DNA from: Microlunatus elymi
Lineage (GTDB): Bacteria > Actinomycetota > Actinomycetes > Propionibacteriales > Propionibacteriaceae
Length of the DNA stretch: 64,000 nt
Reading direction: 5' to 3'
NCBI RefSeq assembly: GCF_007362775.1
Contig: NZ_CP041692.1
Span: 4,774,001 to 4,838,000, forward strand
The position numbers and the translations under genes were made by a program. This document shows, one piece after another, positions 8,788 to 18,360 of the stretch; the first letter of the stretch is position 1, and the number at the start of each line of letters is the position of its first letter. The notes below the pieces were generated by a model. That model was not told the DNA's origin. It was given only the letters and a program-made list of their open reading frames with translations, and searched no databases.

Positions 8788-9567
8788 GTGACAAACCGCA
8801 GAGCACGACAGACACACCACCTTCGTCGCGACCGCGATCTGATCACCAAGACGTACCGGACGTGGGGCCGGCAGGAGCATCACCGGGAGTGGACCACCCT
8901 CAACCTTTTGGCGCTCCACCAGCCCGGCCTGGCGCCCGAACCCATATCCGCAGAACTCGATCGAGAACCGCCATCCATCACCATGACCGCGCTTCCCGGC
9001 GACCCGATCGTCGGCTACTGGACCGACGATCAGATCCACCTGCTCGCCAAGGCAATGCGACGACTTTGGGACGTGCCCGGCGATCGGCCGGCGCCCATCG
9101 ATATGCACAATGCACACTATTGGCGTCACCTCGCAGCGAGGTCACTACGGCCGGCGAGCGGAGTCGAACTGCGAGCATTCGACCTGACCGTGGACTGGAT
9201 CACCGGTCCCGCGCTGAACTCCCTGCTGGACGGACGAACGCTCCAAATCCTCGGTCAGGGCGACCCGCAGCCGGGAAACATGCTGTACGACGGCAGAGGG
9301 ATCCGACTGGTGGACTTCGAAGACGCCGGCGCCAGCGACGTGTGTTTCGAGTTGGCGAACTTCGCCGAGCATCTCGGCGCGCGCGGTACCGGCCTCGACC
9401 GACTCGCCGATCTCATCGACCACGACCATCGGCGCTATCACCTGTATCGACGCCTGATCGCCTCTTTCTGGTTGTTCCGACTGCTGCCTGACCCCACCGG
9501 AGCCAGGCCACCGAGGACAGCTGAGCTGCATGACCAGGCGGTCCGCCTGATCGACCTGTTCGACTAA
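8788..9567 (+). CDS. Aminoglycoside phosphotransferase (APH)-like kinase
   Basis: A 259-residue protein of the APH/choline kinase superfamily. The catalytic loop reads GQGDPQPGNML (the Asp and Asn are kept) and the metal-binding VDFEDAG follows. The N-terminal lobe is short and Arg-rich, with a KTYRTWG strand providing the likely ATP Lys. Substrates in this superfamily range from antibiotics to sugars and choline, so no resistance role should be assumed. GTG 8788 is preferred over an in-frame extension to 8518 that would overlap the neighbouring gene on the other strand. Confidence 0.7.
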   Translation: MTNRRARQTHHLRRDRDLITKTYRTWGRQEHHREWTTLNLLALHQPGLAPEPISAELDREPPSITMTALPGDPIVGYWTDDQIHLLAKAMRRLWDVPGDRPAPIDMHNAHYWRHLAARSLRPASGVELRAFDLTVDWITGPALNSLLDGRTLQILGQGDPQPGNMLYDGRGIRLVDFEDAGASDVCFELANFAEHLGARGTGLDRLADLIDHDHRRYHLYRRLIASFWLFRLLPDPTGARPPRTAELHDQAVRLIDLFD

Positions 9568-9906
9568 CACCAGACACGACGTGTCACCCGGAACCTTTGG
9601 CGCCACCACGCGGTCCGCACGGCGTCCCGCGCCCAGTTATCTCGCCCAATCGCGAATGGTGACGCGAATGTGCTCACCGGCATCGGCGGGCCGGAGCATC
9701 GACACTTCTGGCCCCAGAGGTCTGGCTTCGGGCGCGAGCGTTGCCATGACCGAGGACGTTGGCCCAGGACGAGGACGTACATTCGACGGCTCGCCTGGGT
9801 GAGCGAAGGGCGAAACGCGTCCGGTCAGGTACCCCCTGAGACACGGCCGGGGCGATGTTTCGTAGCCCGCTTGAACCGACCTGCTGTCTTCGTGGCTGGT
9901 CCGGGC
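9568..9906. other. Gene-free stretch, 339 nt
   Basis: It lies between the 3' ends of the APH-like gene and parE. I see no coding pattern with family resemblance, no tRNA and no long inverted repeat. It may be degenerate sequence. Confidence 0.4.
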
Positions 9907-10197
9907 TTACAGGTGCCGGGTCGGGTCCATCCGCTGGTGCAGGATGCGGACCACGTCCACACTGTCTTGGTTCACGACGTAGAAGATGATGTGGCTGCCG
10001 ATCCCGTACCGGCGGTAGCCTTCGCGGATCTCGTCGCAGGCACGGCCGCGGTCGGGGCTCTCGGCGAGGCGCTCGACCGCGGCCCTAATCTCGTTGACAT
10101 AGGTCTCGGCCTGACCGCCATCCCACCGCTCTACCGTGTAGTCCCAGATGGACGAGAGGTCCTGGACGGCGGCCGGAGTGAGCCGGTAGCTCCTCAT
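9907..10197 (-). CDS. parE: ParE/RelE-family toxin
   Basis: A 96-residue toxin of the RelE/ParE superfamily: an N-terminal YRLTPAAVQDLSSIWDYT helix pair, a central RGRACDEIREGYRRYGIGSHIIFY strand region and a C-terminal VVRILHQRMDP. The last segment, I-L-H-x-R-M-D, is a ParE hallmark, which favours gyrase inhibition over mRNA cleavage. Its ATG overlaps the end of the antitoxin gene by 4 nt, the standard antitoxin-first order. Confidence 0.9.
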   Translation of the reverse strand: MRSYRLTPAAVQDLSSIWDYTVERWDGGQAETYVNEIRAAVERLAESPDRGRACDEIREGYRRYGIGSHIIFYVVNQDSVDVVRILHQRMDPTRHL

Positions 10198-10427
10198 GCC
10201 TTCTTCGCCGTGATGAACGCATCGAAGTCGAATGGCTTCGCCCCGCCGCTCTCCTCCCCGGACACCAGCGCGGCGCGCAGTGCAGCCATTTGGGACTCCT
10301 GGTCCTCCAGCAAACGCAATGCCGCGCGTACCACCTCGCTCGCCGATCGGTAGCGCCCCGTCGCGACCTCGTGGGCGAGGAAATCCGCGAAATGCTCGTC
10401 CAGACTGATCGACGTGTTCAAGCTCAT
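10194..10427 (-). CDS. parD: ParD-family antitoxin
   Basis: A 77-residue antitoxin. The N-terminal ribbon-helix-helix (SLNTSISLDEHFADFLAHEV...SASEVVRAALRLLED) binds DNA and dimerises, and the C-terminal tail, rich in Ala, Gly and acidic residues and ending AKKA, wraps the toxin. It is the first gene of the parDE pair and presumably autorepresses from the palindrome at 10438. Confidence 0.9.
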   Translation of the reverse strand: MSLNTSISLDEHFADFLAHEVATGRYRSASEVVRAALRLLEDQESQMAALRAALVSGEESGGAKPFDFDAFITAKKA

Positions 10428-10437
10428 GGGTGCAGAA

Positions 10438-10452
10438 TACCAAGAGTTGGTA
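10438..10452 (-). promoter_or_regulatory. Palindromic operator of parDE
   Basis: A perfect inverted repeat TACCAA-GAG-TTGGTA lies 11 nt upstream of the parD start. Position and symmetry fit a ribbon-helix-helix dimer-of-dimers site for autoregulation. Confidence 0.7.
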
Positions 10453-10616
10453 GGACAGTCCGTCGGCGTCGATCCCCTGGGATCAAGGCGTCAGATCGCG
10501 AAAATGGCGGTCCGCCGGTGATTTTGACCATCTGGCGCCTCATATTCAGGTCCCCGGACCCACCAGGCGAAACTCGTTCGTCGGCGATCCAGGTGAGACC
10601 CCGCCTGCCGAGGCCG

Positions 10617-11294
10617 TCAGCCTTCGAACTTGTAGCCCAGACCTCGTACGGTGACCAGGAACTGCGGGGCGGCGGGGTCGGGTTCGATCTTGGTCCGCAG
10701 CCGCTTCACGTGCACGTCCAGGGTCTTGGTGTCACCGACGTAGTCGGCGCCCCAGATCCGGTCGATCAACTGGCCGCGAGTCATCACCCGGCCGGCGTTG
10801 CGCAACAGCATCTCCAGCAGCTCGAACTCCTTCAGCGCCAGCTTGACCCGTTCGCCGTTGACCGACACCTCGTGCCGCTCGACGTCCATCCGGACACCGG
10901 CGGACTCGACCACGTCCGGCAACAACTCGAGGTCCTGGCCGCGGCGCAGCACCGCCCGGATCCGGGCGACGAGTTCGCGATGGCTGAACGGTTTGGTGAC
11001 GTAGTCGTCGGCACCCAGTTCGAGCCCGACCACCTTGTCCACCTCGGAATCCCGGGCGGTGACCATGATCACCGGGACGGCGGCACGGGCACGCAGCTGC
11101 CGGCAGACCTCCGTACCGGGCAAGCCCGGCATCATCAGGTCGAGCAGCACGATGTCGGCGCCGACCCGATCGAATTCGGCCAGGCCCTGGGTCCCGTCGG
11201 CGGCCTCGACCACCTCGAAACCTTCCTTGCGCAACATGTAGGACGTGGCTTCGCGATAGGACTCTTCGTCCTCGATCACCAGCACACGGGTCAT
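10617..11294 (-). CDS. regX3: RegX3-like response regulator (OmpR/PhoB family)
   Basis: A 225-residue response regulator. The receiver domain has the acidic pocket (IEDE) and phosphorylatable Asp52 (VLLDLMMPG), T (VTARD) and K (TKPFS). A winged-helix DNA-binding domain follows (GADYVGDTKTLDVHVKRLRTKIE). With SenX3 it controls phosphate starvation genes through PHO-box direct repeats. The senX3 3' end overlaps its start by 4 nt, and phoU stands divergently upstream, as in mycobacteria. Confidence 0.92.
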   Translation of the reverse strand: MTRVLVIEDEESYREATSYMLRKEGFEVVEAADGTQGLAEFDRVGADIVLLDLMMPGLPGTEVCRQLRARAAVPVIMVTARDSEVDKVVGLELGADDYVTKPFSHRELVARIRAVLRRGQDLELLPDVVESAGVRMDVERHEVSVNGERVKLALKEFELLEMLLRNAGRVMTRGQLIDRIWGADYVGDTKTLDVHVKRLRTKIEPDPAAPQFLVTVRGLGYKFEG

Positions 11295-12631
11295 CTGACG
11301 ATCTCCTGGGGTTCGGATGTACGGGGGTGCACCGACTCCGCATCGTCGCGGCGCTGGCGGGCAGGGACCGCTGCAGTGCTTGCGTTCCTGCCGGGACTGG
11401 ATGAATCGGTACCGTCTGCCGGCGCCACGCCGTCGACCATTTCATGATCAACTTCGGGCAGCCGGGCGGTGAGGGGTGCCGCGGCGTCGCCGATCGGCGC
11501 GGGTAAGGCGACGGTGAACGTCGAGCCCTGCCCGGGCTGGCTCCAGACCGCCACATCACCGCCATGGGCGGCGGCGATGTGCTTGACGATCGACAGCCCC
11601 AGCCCGGTGCCGCCGTTGGCGCGGCTGCGGGCGTAGTCGACCCGGTAGAAACGTTCGAAGATCCGGTCCAGGTCGGCCGGGGCGATGCCGATGCCGTTGT
11701 CGGAGACGGTGATCTCGACCACGTCGTCGTCGCCGCGCTCGACCCGGTGGACGGCGACGGTGACCCGGGCGCCCGGGTCGGAGTAGAGGATTGCGTTCTC
11801 GACCAGATTGCCGACGGCGGCGACCAGTTGGAGCTCGCTGCCGAGGACGTAGCAGCCGGGCAGACCGGCGACAGCGAGCTGGACGTCCCGCTTCTGGGCA
11901 TCCACCCGGCAGCGGTCCACCGCCTGGGTGAGGATGTCGTCCACCTCGACCGGTTCGGCCTGGACCAGCGGATCGTCGGCCTGCAACCGGGACAGTTCGA
12001 TGATCTGGCCGACCAGCTCACTCAACCGCTGGGACTCGATCGTCATCCGCGCGGCGAACCGCAGCACCGCCTCGGGATCGTCGGCCGCGCTCTCCACCGC
12101 CTCGGCCAGCAGGGCCACCGCCCCGATCGGCGTCTTCAGCTCGTGGCTGACGTTGGCCACGAAGTCGCGGCGGGTCTCCTCCACCCGGACCGCGGTGGTC
12201 CGGTCCTCGGCCAGCACCACCACCAGTCCGTCGGCCAGCGGCGCGACGCGTACCGCCAGGAAGGTCGCGGCCCCGCCTGCACCGCCACGCTGCAGCTCCA
12301 GGTCGACGCTGCGGAGGACCTCGTCGGTGCGCACCGTACGGACCAGGTCGAGCAACTCGGCGATGCCGATCCGGCTGCCGCGTACGATGCCGACGGTCCG
12401 GGCCTGCGCGGTCGCCTCCAGGATCTCGTCGTGCGGACCGACCACCACCGCCGACGAGCCGAGCGCCGCCAACATCTGGGACACCCCCGGCGGGACCTCC
12501 ACCGGTTCGTCGATGAAGTCCTCGGATTCGCCGGTCGCCTCGGCCGGCCGGCGCAACACCAGCACCGCGATCAGAGCACCGATGGCCAGGCCGACGATCA
12601 GCGCCAGGCCCGCGGCTGCTCCTGCGTTCAC
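11291..12631 (-). CDS. senX3: SenX3-like sensor histidine kinase
   Basis: A membrane histidine kinase of about 446 residues. It has one N-terminal transmembrane helix (GLALIVGLAIGALIAVLVL), a PAS-like region (about 55-150), the H-box FVANVSHELKTPIGA, an N-box LVENAILYS, and G-boxes DNGIGIAP and GTGLGLSIVKH. A Ser/Pro-rich tail follows. The single TM with a PAS domain is the SenX3 layout. GTG 12631 is chosen because the TM helix follows immediately; the frame stays open to 12679. A TAGTAT box just upstream might give a nearly leaderless transcript. Confidence 0.9.
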   Translation of the reverse strand: MNAGAAAGLALIVGLAIGALIAVLVLRRPAEATGESEDFIDEPVEVPPGVSQMLAALGSSAVVVGPHDEILEATAQARTVGIVRGSRIGIAELLDLVRTVRTDEVLRSVDLELQRGGAGGAATFLAVRVAPLADGLVVVLAEDRTTAVRVEETRRDFVANVSHELKTPIGAVALLAEAVESAADDPEAVLRFAARMTIESQRLSELVGQIIELSRLQADDPLVQAEPVEVDDILTQAVDRCRVDAQKRDVQLAVAGLPGCYVLGSELQLVAAVGNLVENAILYSDPGARVTVAVHRVERGDDDVVEITVSDNGIGIAPADLDRIFERFYRVDYARSRANGGTGLGLSIVKHIAAAHGGDVAVWSQPGQGSTFTVALPAPIGDAAAPLTARLPEVDHEMVDGVAPADGTDSSSPGRNASTAAVPARQRRDDAESVHPRTSEPQEIVR

Positions 12632-12704
12632 GTCGCTGATACTAAGCCGACACCACGGGTGGGTTTGACCGTTGCCCACCGCTCAGGCCGGATCGAGACC
12701 GAGG

Positions 12705-12733
12705 GTTCCGGCTTTGTTAACCCGGCGTTCACC
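12705..12733 (+). promoter_or_regulatory. PHO box (three 11-nt direct repeat units)
   Basis: Three direct repeats with an 11-nt period: GTTCCGG, then CTTT, GTTAACC, then CGGC, GTTCACC. The last two units match the actinobacterial PhoP/RegX3 box (GTTCACC-type units spaced by 4 nt). The site lies between divergent senX3 and phoU, so it probably serves autoregulation of senX3-regX3 and control of phoU. Confidence 0.7.
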
Positions 12734-12829
12734 GACCCTGGCCGGTCACGTACGGCTTGCACCTAGAGTGGGAGCGCATCCGGGCCGATCAGGGCCGCGG
12801 ACCCGACGATGTGTTGAGGGTGAGAACCA

Positions 12830-13495
12830 GTGCGCGACTCCTACCGGGAGCAACTCGACGACATTCTGACCGACCTGGTGCAGATGTCGCAGACCGTTTC
12901 CACTGCCGTGCGGCAGGCGACCACGGCCCTGTTGGAGGTCGACATCCATGCCGCCGAGAAGGTGATCAGCTCCGACGCCGACATCGACGCGGCCCAGGCC
13001 GACATCGAGGCGAGAGCCTTTTCGCTGCTGGCCCGGCAGGCGCCGGTGGCGGGCGAGCTGCGGACGGTGGTGGCCACCCTGCGGATGGTCACCGAGCTGG
13101 AGCGGATGGGCGACCTGGCCGCGCACGTGGCCAAGATCGCCCGGCTGCGCTACCCGGAACCAGCGGTGCCCGAGGGGCTGCGGCCCAACTTCGTCCGGAT
13201 GGGCGATGTGGCCGAGAAGATGGTGATCCGGGCCGGCCAGACGCTGAGCGAACGTGACCTGGACTCCGCGCAGGAGTTGCACGACCGCGACCAGGAGATG
13301 GACGAGCTGCGTCGCGACCAGTTCCGGCTGCTGCTCGGCGACGACTGGAGCTACGGGGTCGAGGCGGCCGTCGACGTCGCGCTGCTCGGCCGCTACTACG
13401 AGCGGATCGCCGACCATGCCGCCTCGGTGGCTCGCCGGGTGATCTACGTGGTCACCGGCAAGTTCCCCGATGACGAGGTCTGGCCCCAGCCGTGA
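12830..13495 (+). CDS. phoU: PhoU phosphate-signalling protein
   Basis: A 221-residue all-helical protein with two tandem PhoU domains, each a three-helix bundle. Metal-binding acidic motifs are visible (ELERMGDLAAHVAKIA and RYYERIADHAASVARRV, the E-R-(M/I)-(G/A)-D signature twice). PhoU links the Pst transporter to the SenX3/RegX3 kinase and shuts the response off when phosphate is plentiful. It starts with GTG, is divergent from senX3, and has the PHO box in the shared intergenic region. Confidence 0.95.
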   Translation: MRDSYREQLDDILTDLVQMSQTVSTAVRQATTALLEVDIHAAEKVISSDADIDAAQADIEARAFSLLARQAPVAGELRTVVATLRMVTELERMGDLAAHVAKIARLRYPEPAVPEGLRPNFVRMGDVAEKMVIRAGQTLSERDLDSAQELHDRDQEMDELRRDQFRLLLGDDWSYGVEAAVDVALLGRYYERIADHAASVARRVIYVVTGKFPDDEVWPQP

Positions 13496-13516
13496 TCGAC
13501 CGGGTCTACTCCGGAT

Positions 13517-14266
13517 CTACTTCCGGCCCTGGTTCTTGACCGCCTCGATCGAGGCCTTGGCGGCTTCCGGGTCGAGGTAGCGACCGCCCGGCGTGACGGG
13601 CGTGAGGTCGTCGTTCAGCTCGTACAGCAACGGGATGCCGGTCGGGATGTTGAGCCCGACCACGTCGACGTCGCTGATCTGATCGAGGTGCTTGACGATC
13701 GCGCGCAGGGAGTTGCCGTGGGCGGCGACCAGCACGGTCTTCTCCGCCAGCAGGTCGGGCACGATCCGGTCGTACCAGTAGGGCAGCGCCCGGATCAGCA
13801 CGTCCTTGAGGCACTCGGTGGCCGGCCGCGCATCCGGCGGCAGCGACCCGTACCGCGGGTCGGCGAAGTTGGCGTACTGGTCGTCCGGGCTGATCGCCGG
13901 CGGCGGGATGTCGTAGGACCGGCGCCAGATCATGAACTGTTCCTCGCCGAATTCGGCCAGGGTGGCGGCCTTGTCCTTGCCCTGCAGGGCGCCGTAATGA
14001 CGTTCGTTCAGCCGCCAGGACCGCTGCACCGGCAGCCACGGCCGGCCGATCACGTCGAGCGCGATCTGTGCGGTGTGGATGGCGCGGGTCAGCAGCGACG
14101 TGTGCAGAACGTCCGGCAGCAGGTCGTTCTCGGCCAGCAGTTCGCCGCCGCGCTGCGCCTCCGCCCGACCCTTGTCGTTGAGGTCGACGTCGACCCAGCC
14201 GGTGAACAGATTCTTCGCGTTCCATTCACTTTCACCATGTCGCAGCAAGATCAATTTGAACGTCAT
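13517..14266 (-). CDS. gpmA: 2,3-bisphosphoglycerate-dependent phosphoglycerate mutase
   Basis: It interconverts 3- and 2-phosphoglycerate in glycolysis. The protein has 249 residues, the usual length. The phosphohistidine is in LRHGESEWN (His10), the second active-site His in AAHGNSLRA, and the acid/base Glu in [12 protein letters not shown]. The ATG at 14266 begins the family sequence [11 protein letters not shown]; the frame stays open far upstream but without resemblance. It converges on phoU. The gpm-senX3-regX3 neighbourhood matches mycobacteria. Confidence 0.96.
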   Translation of the reverse strand: MTFKLILLRHGESEWNAKNLFTGWVDVDLNDKGRAEAQRGGELLAENDLLPDVLHTSLLTRAIHTAQIALDVIGRPWLPVQRSWRLNERHYGALQGKDKAATLAEFGEEQFMIWRRSYDIPPPAISPDDQYANFADPRYGSLPPDARPATECLKDVLIRALPYWYDRIVPDLLAEKTVLVAAHGNSLRAIVKHLDQISDVDVVGLNIPTGIPLLYELNDDLTPVTPGGRYLDPEAAKASIEAVKNQGRK

Positions 14267-14359
14267 GAGGCCGCAGCCTAATCCCCGCGGATCGGGCCGC
14301 CGTCCGCGGTCCACCGGGTGCGCGGCGGGCTCCCCGGCGGGCATTGCAACAATCTGCCC

Positions 14360-15124
14360 ATGAGCGATCCGACAGCTAGCAGTCCTGACCGGCCGGTCGC
14401 GGTGGTCACTGGAGCCAGTAGCGGAATCGGTGCGGCGACCGCGCGCCGGCTCGCCGATGAGGGGTACGAGGTGGTGTGCGCCGCACGGCGTGCCGACCGG
14501 ATCGAAGCGCTGGCCGACGAGATCGGCGGCGTCGCGGTGACCTGCGATGTGACCGACACCGAGTCGGTTGCGGCGTTGGCCCGGGCGGCCGGCGATCGGT
14601 GTTCGTTGTTGATCAACAACGCCGGCGGAGCTCTCGGTCTGGAGCCGGTGGCCGAGGCAGATCTTGCTGCCTGGCAAGCGATGTACGCCTCCAACGTGCT
14701 CGGCGCGACGTCCGTCACCAAGGCACTGCTGCCGACCTTGATCAACAACGTGGGCCAGGTGATCTTCGTGACCTCGGTGGCCGCGGACGGCGGCTACGAG
14801 GGCGGAGCCGGCTACTGCGGCGCCAAGGCCGCCGAGCGCGCGGTGGTCGAGTCGATGCGGCTGGAACTGGTCGACCAGCCGGTGCGGATCGCCGAGGTCT
14901 CCCCCGGGATGGTGCACACCGAAGAGTTCTCGCTGACCCGGTTCGGCGGTGATCAAGAACGCGCCGACAAGGTGTACGCCGGAGTGGAAAAGCCCTTGCT
15001 CGCCAGCGACATCGCCGACGTGATCGGCTGGATCGCCACCCGGCCGGACCACGTCAACATCGATCGGATCACCGTACGGCCCCGTGCGCAGGCTGCACAG
15101 CACAAGGTGCACCGCAGCAGCTGA
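14360..15124 (+). CDS. Short-chain dehydrogenase/reductase
   Basis: A 254-residue classical SDR. The cofactor motif TGASSGIG lies near the N-terminus, followed by NNAGG and the catalytic Y-x-x-x-K in GYCGAKAAE with an upstream Ser (VTSVAADGG). The AARRADR stretch after strand 2 suggests an NADP preference. Substrate unknown. ATG 14360 fits the family start. It is divergent from gpmA and ends at a strong bidirectional terminator. Confidence 0.85.
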   Translation: MSDPTASSPDRPVAVVTGASSGIGAATARRLADEGYEVVCAARRADRIEALADEIGGVAVTCDVTDTESVAALARAAGDRCSLLINNAGGALGLEPVAEADLAAWQAMYASNVLGATSVTKALLPTLINNVGQVIFVTSVAADGGYEGGAGYCGAKAAERAVVESMRLELVDQPVRIAEVSPGMVHTEEFSLTRFGGDQERADKVYAGVEKPLLASDIADVIGWIATRPDHVNIDRITVRPRAQAAQHKVHRSS

Positions 15125-15153
15125 CTGCTCGGATTGCCTTGCAGACAAGACAA

Positions 15154-15193
15154 AACCGGCCGATCGAGGCTCGTACGCTTCGATCGGCCGGTT
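15154..15193. terminator. Bidirectional terminator hairpin
   Basis: A perfect 14-bp stem AACCGGCCGATCGA / TCGATCGGCCGGTT with a 12-nt loop lies between two convergent genes. A short A-run before and a GTGT-rich stretch after it give only weak U-tracts. Confidence 0.8.
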
Positions 15194-15218
15194 GTGTTCG
15201 ACGGGATCCGGAGGCCGG

Positions 15219-16637
15219 TCAGCTCCAGGTCACGGTCAGGTTCGGATCGGTCAGATCGATCGACGGATCGTCGAAGGAGTTGCCCTCACCGTAGTAGCTG
15301 ACCTTGCTCGAGCGACCGCTCTTTGTCGCGGTCACCGTGGTGGACACGTTGGCGTAGAACGAGTCCGCCTCGGCGACGGTCGGGGCGTCGTAGCTGAGCT
15401 CGCCCTTGATGTTCTTCACCTGAGACTTGTCGGAGGCGTCCATGGTCCGCTTGACCGAGTTCTCCTTGATCTTGTAGCCCTGGACTGTGCTGGCGACATC
15501 GAGTCCGCAGCCGGCCTTGAGCTTGTGCGAGGCGACGCAGGCGTTGATCGCGGCGGTGACCTTCTTCTGGAACATCGCCTGGCCGTCGCTGTCCAGCGCC
15601 GGCTTCAGCTGCACATCCGGGTAGTCGGACGGATCCTTGACCACGAAGTCGGCACCGCTGCCCAGATCGATGTACTTCTGCGAGGTGTCGATCTGGTAGC
15701 TGCCCGGGAAGAGGTACACCTTGTCGGCGGTCGCCTTGACACCGTTGATGGTGATCGGCAGGCCCTTGGTCTGGTAGCTCAGATCGACGTCGGCGTAGCC
15801 CTCGCTGAGGGTGTACTTGTCGCCGCTCTTGGTCACCGTGAAGGTGGCGTTGATGGCCTGATCGCCGAGCTTGTAGGAGGCGTTGACCGAGGCGTAGGAG
15901 CTCTCGGCCACGTCGGGCACGTTGATCGCGGTCAGCGGAGCCGCCTTGTTGGACGCCTGCAGCACCTCGTCGGTCAGGAACGTCTTGTCCGACGGCTGAT
16001 CATCAACATAGCCGAGCGCCGTATCGGCCTTGCCGTCGGCCAACGCCTGCAGATAGCCCTTCACCGCATCCGACGGCTTTTGTGCTTCGGCCGGCTTCGT
16101 CGCCCCGCCGCCGGTGCTGCCGGTGGCCTCGTCGGTGTCGCCACCGGAGTTGACCACCGCGACCACGATCAGCACGACCACGATCACCAGCGCCAGAGCG
16201 CCGCCGCCGATGATGAACGGCAGCTTGCTCTTCCCGCCACCGGAACCCGGCGGCTGCTGTCCGCCGCCGTACGGTGACTGACCGTACTGAGGCTGCTGCG
16301 GCTGCTGACCGTATTGCGGCTGCTGACCGTACGGCAGCTGGCCGGCCGGCCCCGGCTGACCGTACTGATTCGGTTCGCCGTACTGGGGCTGTTGACCCTG
16401 CTGGCCGTACTGGCCCGGTTCGCCGTATTGCGGCTGCTCGGATCCCGGCCGCGGTGCCGACGGCTGACCGTACGGGGTCTGGCCGGAAGCCGGAGCGCCG
16501 TAGCCGGGCTGTTGGCTCGGGCCGTAGTTCGGCTGCCCCGGACCGAACCCGGGCTGCTGGCCGTACTCCGGGTTCGGACCGAAGCCGGGTTGATTCTGAT
16601 CCGGCTCGCCGGAGTTCGGGGGATAGTTTGTGGTCAC
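15219..16637 (-). CDS. Membrane-anchored protein with YGQ-rich N-terminus
   Basis: A 472-residue protein of unknown function. The N-terminal ~135 residues are low-complexity repeats of Gln, Gly, Pro and Tyr (YGQQ, QYGEP), followed by a Gly/Lys hinge, one transmembrane helix (about 143-166) and an extracytoplasmic region of about 300 residues. Two Cys near the end ([14 protein letters not shown]) may pair. GTG 16637 is chosen because GAGGAA lies 5 nt upstream; an in-frame extension to 16709 lacks such a site. The layout resembles other actinobacterial proteins with proline-rich tails and DUF4352/DUF4878-like outer domains. Confidence 0.7.
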   Translation of the reverse strand: MTTNYPPNSGEPDQNQPGFGPNPEYGQQPGFGPGQPNYGPSQQPGYGAPASGQTPYGQPSAPRPGSEQPQYGEPGQYGQQGQQPQYGEPNQYGQPGPAGQLPYGQQPQYGQQPQQPQYGQSPYGGGQQPPGSGGGKSKLPFIIGGGALALVIVVVLIVVAVVNSGGDTDEATGSTGGGATKPAEAQKPSDAVKGYLQALADGKADTALGYVDDQPSDKTFLTDEVLQASNKAAPLTAINVPDVAESSYASVNASYKLGDQAINATFTVTKSGDKYTLSEGYADVDLSYQTKGLPITINGVKATADKVYLFPGSYQIDTSQKYIDLGSGADFVVKDPSDYPDVQLKPALDSDGQAMFQKKVTAAINACVASHKLKAGCGLDVASTVQGYKIKENSVKRTMDASDKSQVKNIKGELSYDAPTVAEADSFYANVSTTVTATKSGRSSKVSYYGEGNSFDDPSIDLTDPNLTVTWS

Positions 16638-16781
16638 GGTTTCCTCTGTTCCTGATGCGCGGCGATTTCCCTGACGGGACACAAACAGGCCTTGAGAGTA
16701 GCCGAACAATAGTTCATCTCCGACATTTCGTGGGCCGCTGAGACGTGCACCACAAGACGTCGGTCATCACGCGTGGGCGGA

Positions 16782-18218
16782 CTAACGAATCGGCGGATCC
16801 GTCCTGTCCGCGCGGCGCTCGAGCTGTGCTGTCTCCTGCTCCACGTAGCCGTACAGCTCGGGCAGAATGAACTTCGCCGACAGGAATCCGGTCAGTGACA
16901 GGGCCGACACCGCGAGCGTGGCGCCGACCGGTCCCCAGGCGGCGGTCATGATCGGAAACACGAAGGCGCCGAAGAACGAGGCGCCCTTGACGAACACGTA
17001 GCCGAAGCCGGACGCGGTGCCCTTGAACCGTGGCGGCGCCACCATCGAGGTGATCGTCATCCCGTTCGACGCGTCCCAGTAGTGGCCCCACATCAACACA
17101 CAGGCAGCGATCACGATCAGCACCTTGAAATCCATGCCGATCGCGAAGGCGCCGACCACCAGGCCGACGAAGGCCATCCCGAAGCCCCACATCGCCACCC
17201 CACGATGACCGATCTTGGGCAGCATCAGCGGCGCCACGAATCCCGACACGGTCGCCAGGCAGTAGACCAGCGCGGTGACCAGATTGGTGCCGACGAGGTT
17301 CTGGGTCTCGCCGCTGCCGGTGACACCGACGCCGGCGGCGACCAAGATCACCGGTAGGTAGAAGCCGAACGCGGTGAACTCCGCACCCTGCATCGCGTTG
17401 GAGATCCAGCCGTAGATGGTGGCCCGCTTCTTGATCGGATCGGCCCACATCACCTTCAGGAAGTCGCCGACCTTCACCCGTTCGATGTGGACGTCCTCGT
17501 CCGGCAGCATGTCCAGCGGGTCGTCGAACAGTTGCTGGGACACTTCCTTCGCCTCGTGGAATCGGCCCCGTTGGACCAGCGACGACGGCGTCTCCGGCAG
17601 GCCCAGCCGGGAGATCAGCAAGATCACCGCGGGCACCGCGCCGAGTGCCAGACCGACGCGCCACAACAGATCATGATCAATTCCGGCGACGTACATGATC
17701 GTCACCACCACGATCGCGATCACCTCGCCCAGGCCGAACATGAACTGCCAGCGACTGCCCATCTGCTCGCGCTTGCCCTTGGGCATCGACTCCATGATGT
17801 AGGCGTAACCGTTGGAGATGTCGCTGCCGAGCGGAATGCCGATCAGGAACCTGATGATGATCAGATCCCAGATGTTCTGGGAGAATCCTTGGGCCACGGC
17901 CAACACGATGAACAGGGCCATGGTGAGGATGAAGACCCGCTTACGGCCGAGCTGATCGGCGATGTAACCGCCGATCAGTGCACCGACCAGGGCGCCGCCC
18001 TGCACCGCCGCGGTGGCCAGACCGAGTTGGACCGGCGTCGGGTTGTACTCGTTCTTGATGAAGATCAACAGGAACGAGATCGCGTACAGGTCCCAGGCCT
18101 CGATCAAGATCGTCGAGATCATCATCCAGCCGCCGCGACGGCTCGTCGTCGTGCCAGGCATGTTCTGCAGCTTGGCGGTGGCTTGATCCGAAAGGTCTCG
18201 CAGTTGCGCTTGATCCAC
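16782..18218 (-). CDS. MFS transporter
   Basis: A 478-residue major facilitator protein with about 12 transmembrane helices. The loop 2-3 signature appears as DQLGRKRVFILTM, and a large hydrophilic central loop (about residues 205-255) separates the halves. The sequence style (ISNGYAYIMESMPKGKRE; PETPSSLVQRGR) is that of sugar-porter/metabolite:H+ symporters including phosphate permease-like members. The substrate cannot be read from the sequence. It starts at ATG 18218, with no co-transcribed partner. Confidence 0.8.
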   Translation of the reverse strand: MDQAQLRDLSDQATAKLQNMPGTTTSRRGGWMMISTILIEAWDLYAISFLLIFIKNEYNPTPVQLGLATAAVQGGALVGALIGGYIADQLGRKRVFILTMALFIVLAVAQGFSQNIWDLIIIRFLIGIPLGSDISNGYAYIMESMPKGKREQMGSRWQFMFGLGEVIAIVVVTIMYVAGIDHDLLWRVGLALGAVPAVILLISRLGLPETPSSLVQRGRFHEAKEVSQQLFDDPLDMLPDEDVHIERVKVGDFLKVMWADPIKKRATIYGWISNAMQGAEFTAFGFYLPVILVAAGVGVTGSGETQNLVGTNLVTALVYCLATVSGFVAPLMLPKIGHRGVAMWGFGMAFVGLVVGAFAIGMDFKVLIVIAACVLMWGHYWDASNGMTITSMVAPPRFKGTASGFGYVFVKGASFFGAFVFPIMTAAWGPVGATLAVSALSLTGFLSAKFILPELYGYVEQETAQLERRADRTDPPIR

Positions 18219-18360
18219 GGTCGGTCCTTACCTCGTCGTCGACCAGTTAATCTCCCCCGTAGACGTGCGTGACATACAACGCCCCGCGACGGTGATCGTC
18301 AAGGGATGCCGAACAATCCGCGCGTCGCGAGCCGGACGGCTTCTTTTCGTCCAGGCGTGG

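Noticed and set aside
8788-9567. Antibiotic resistance gene
   Set aside because: Only the general APH/choline-kinase fold is recognisable; nothing ties it to a known resistance enzyme.
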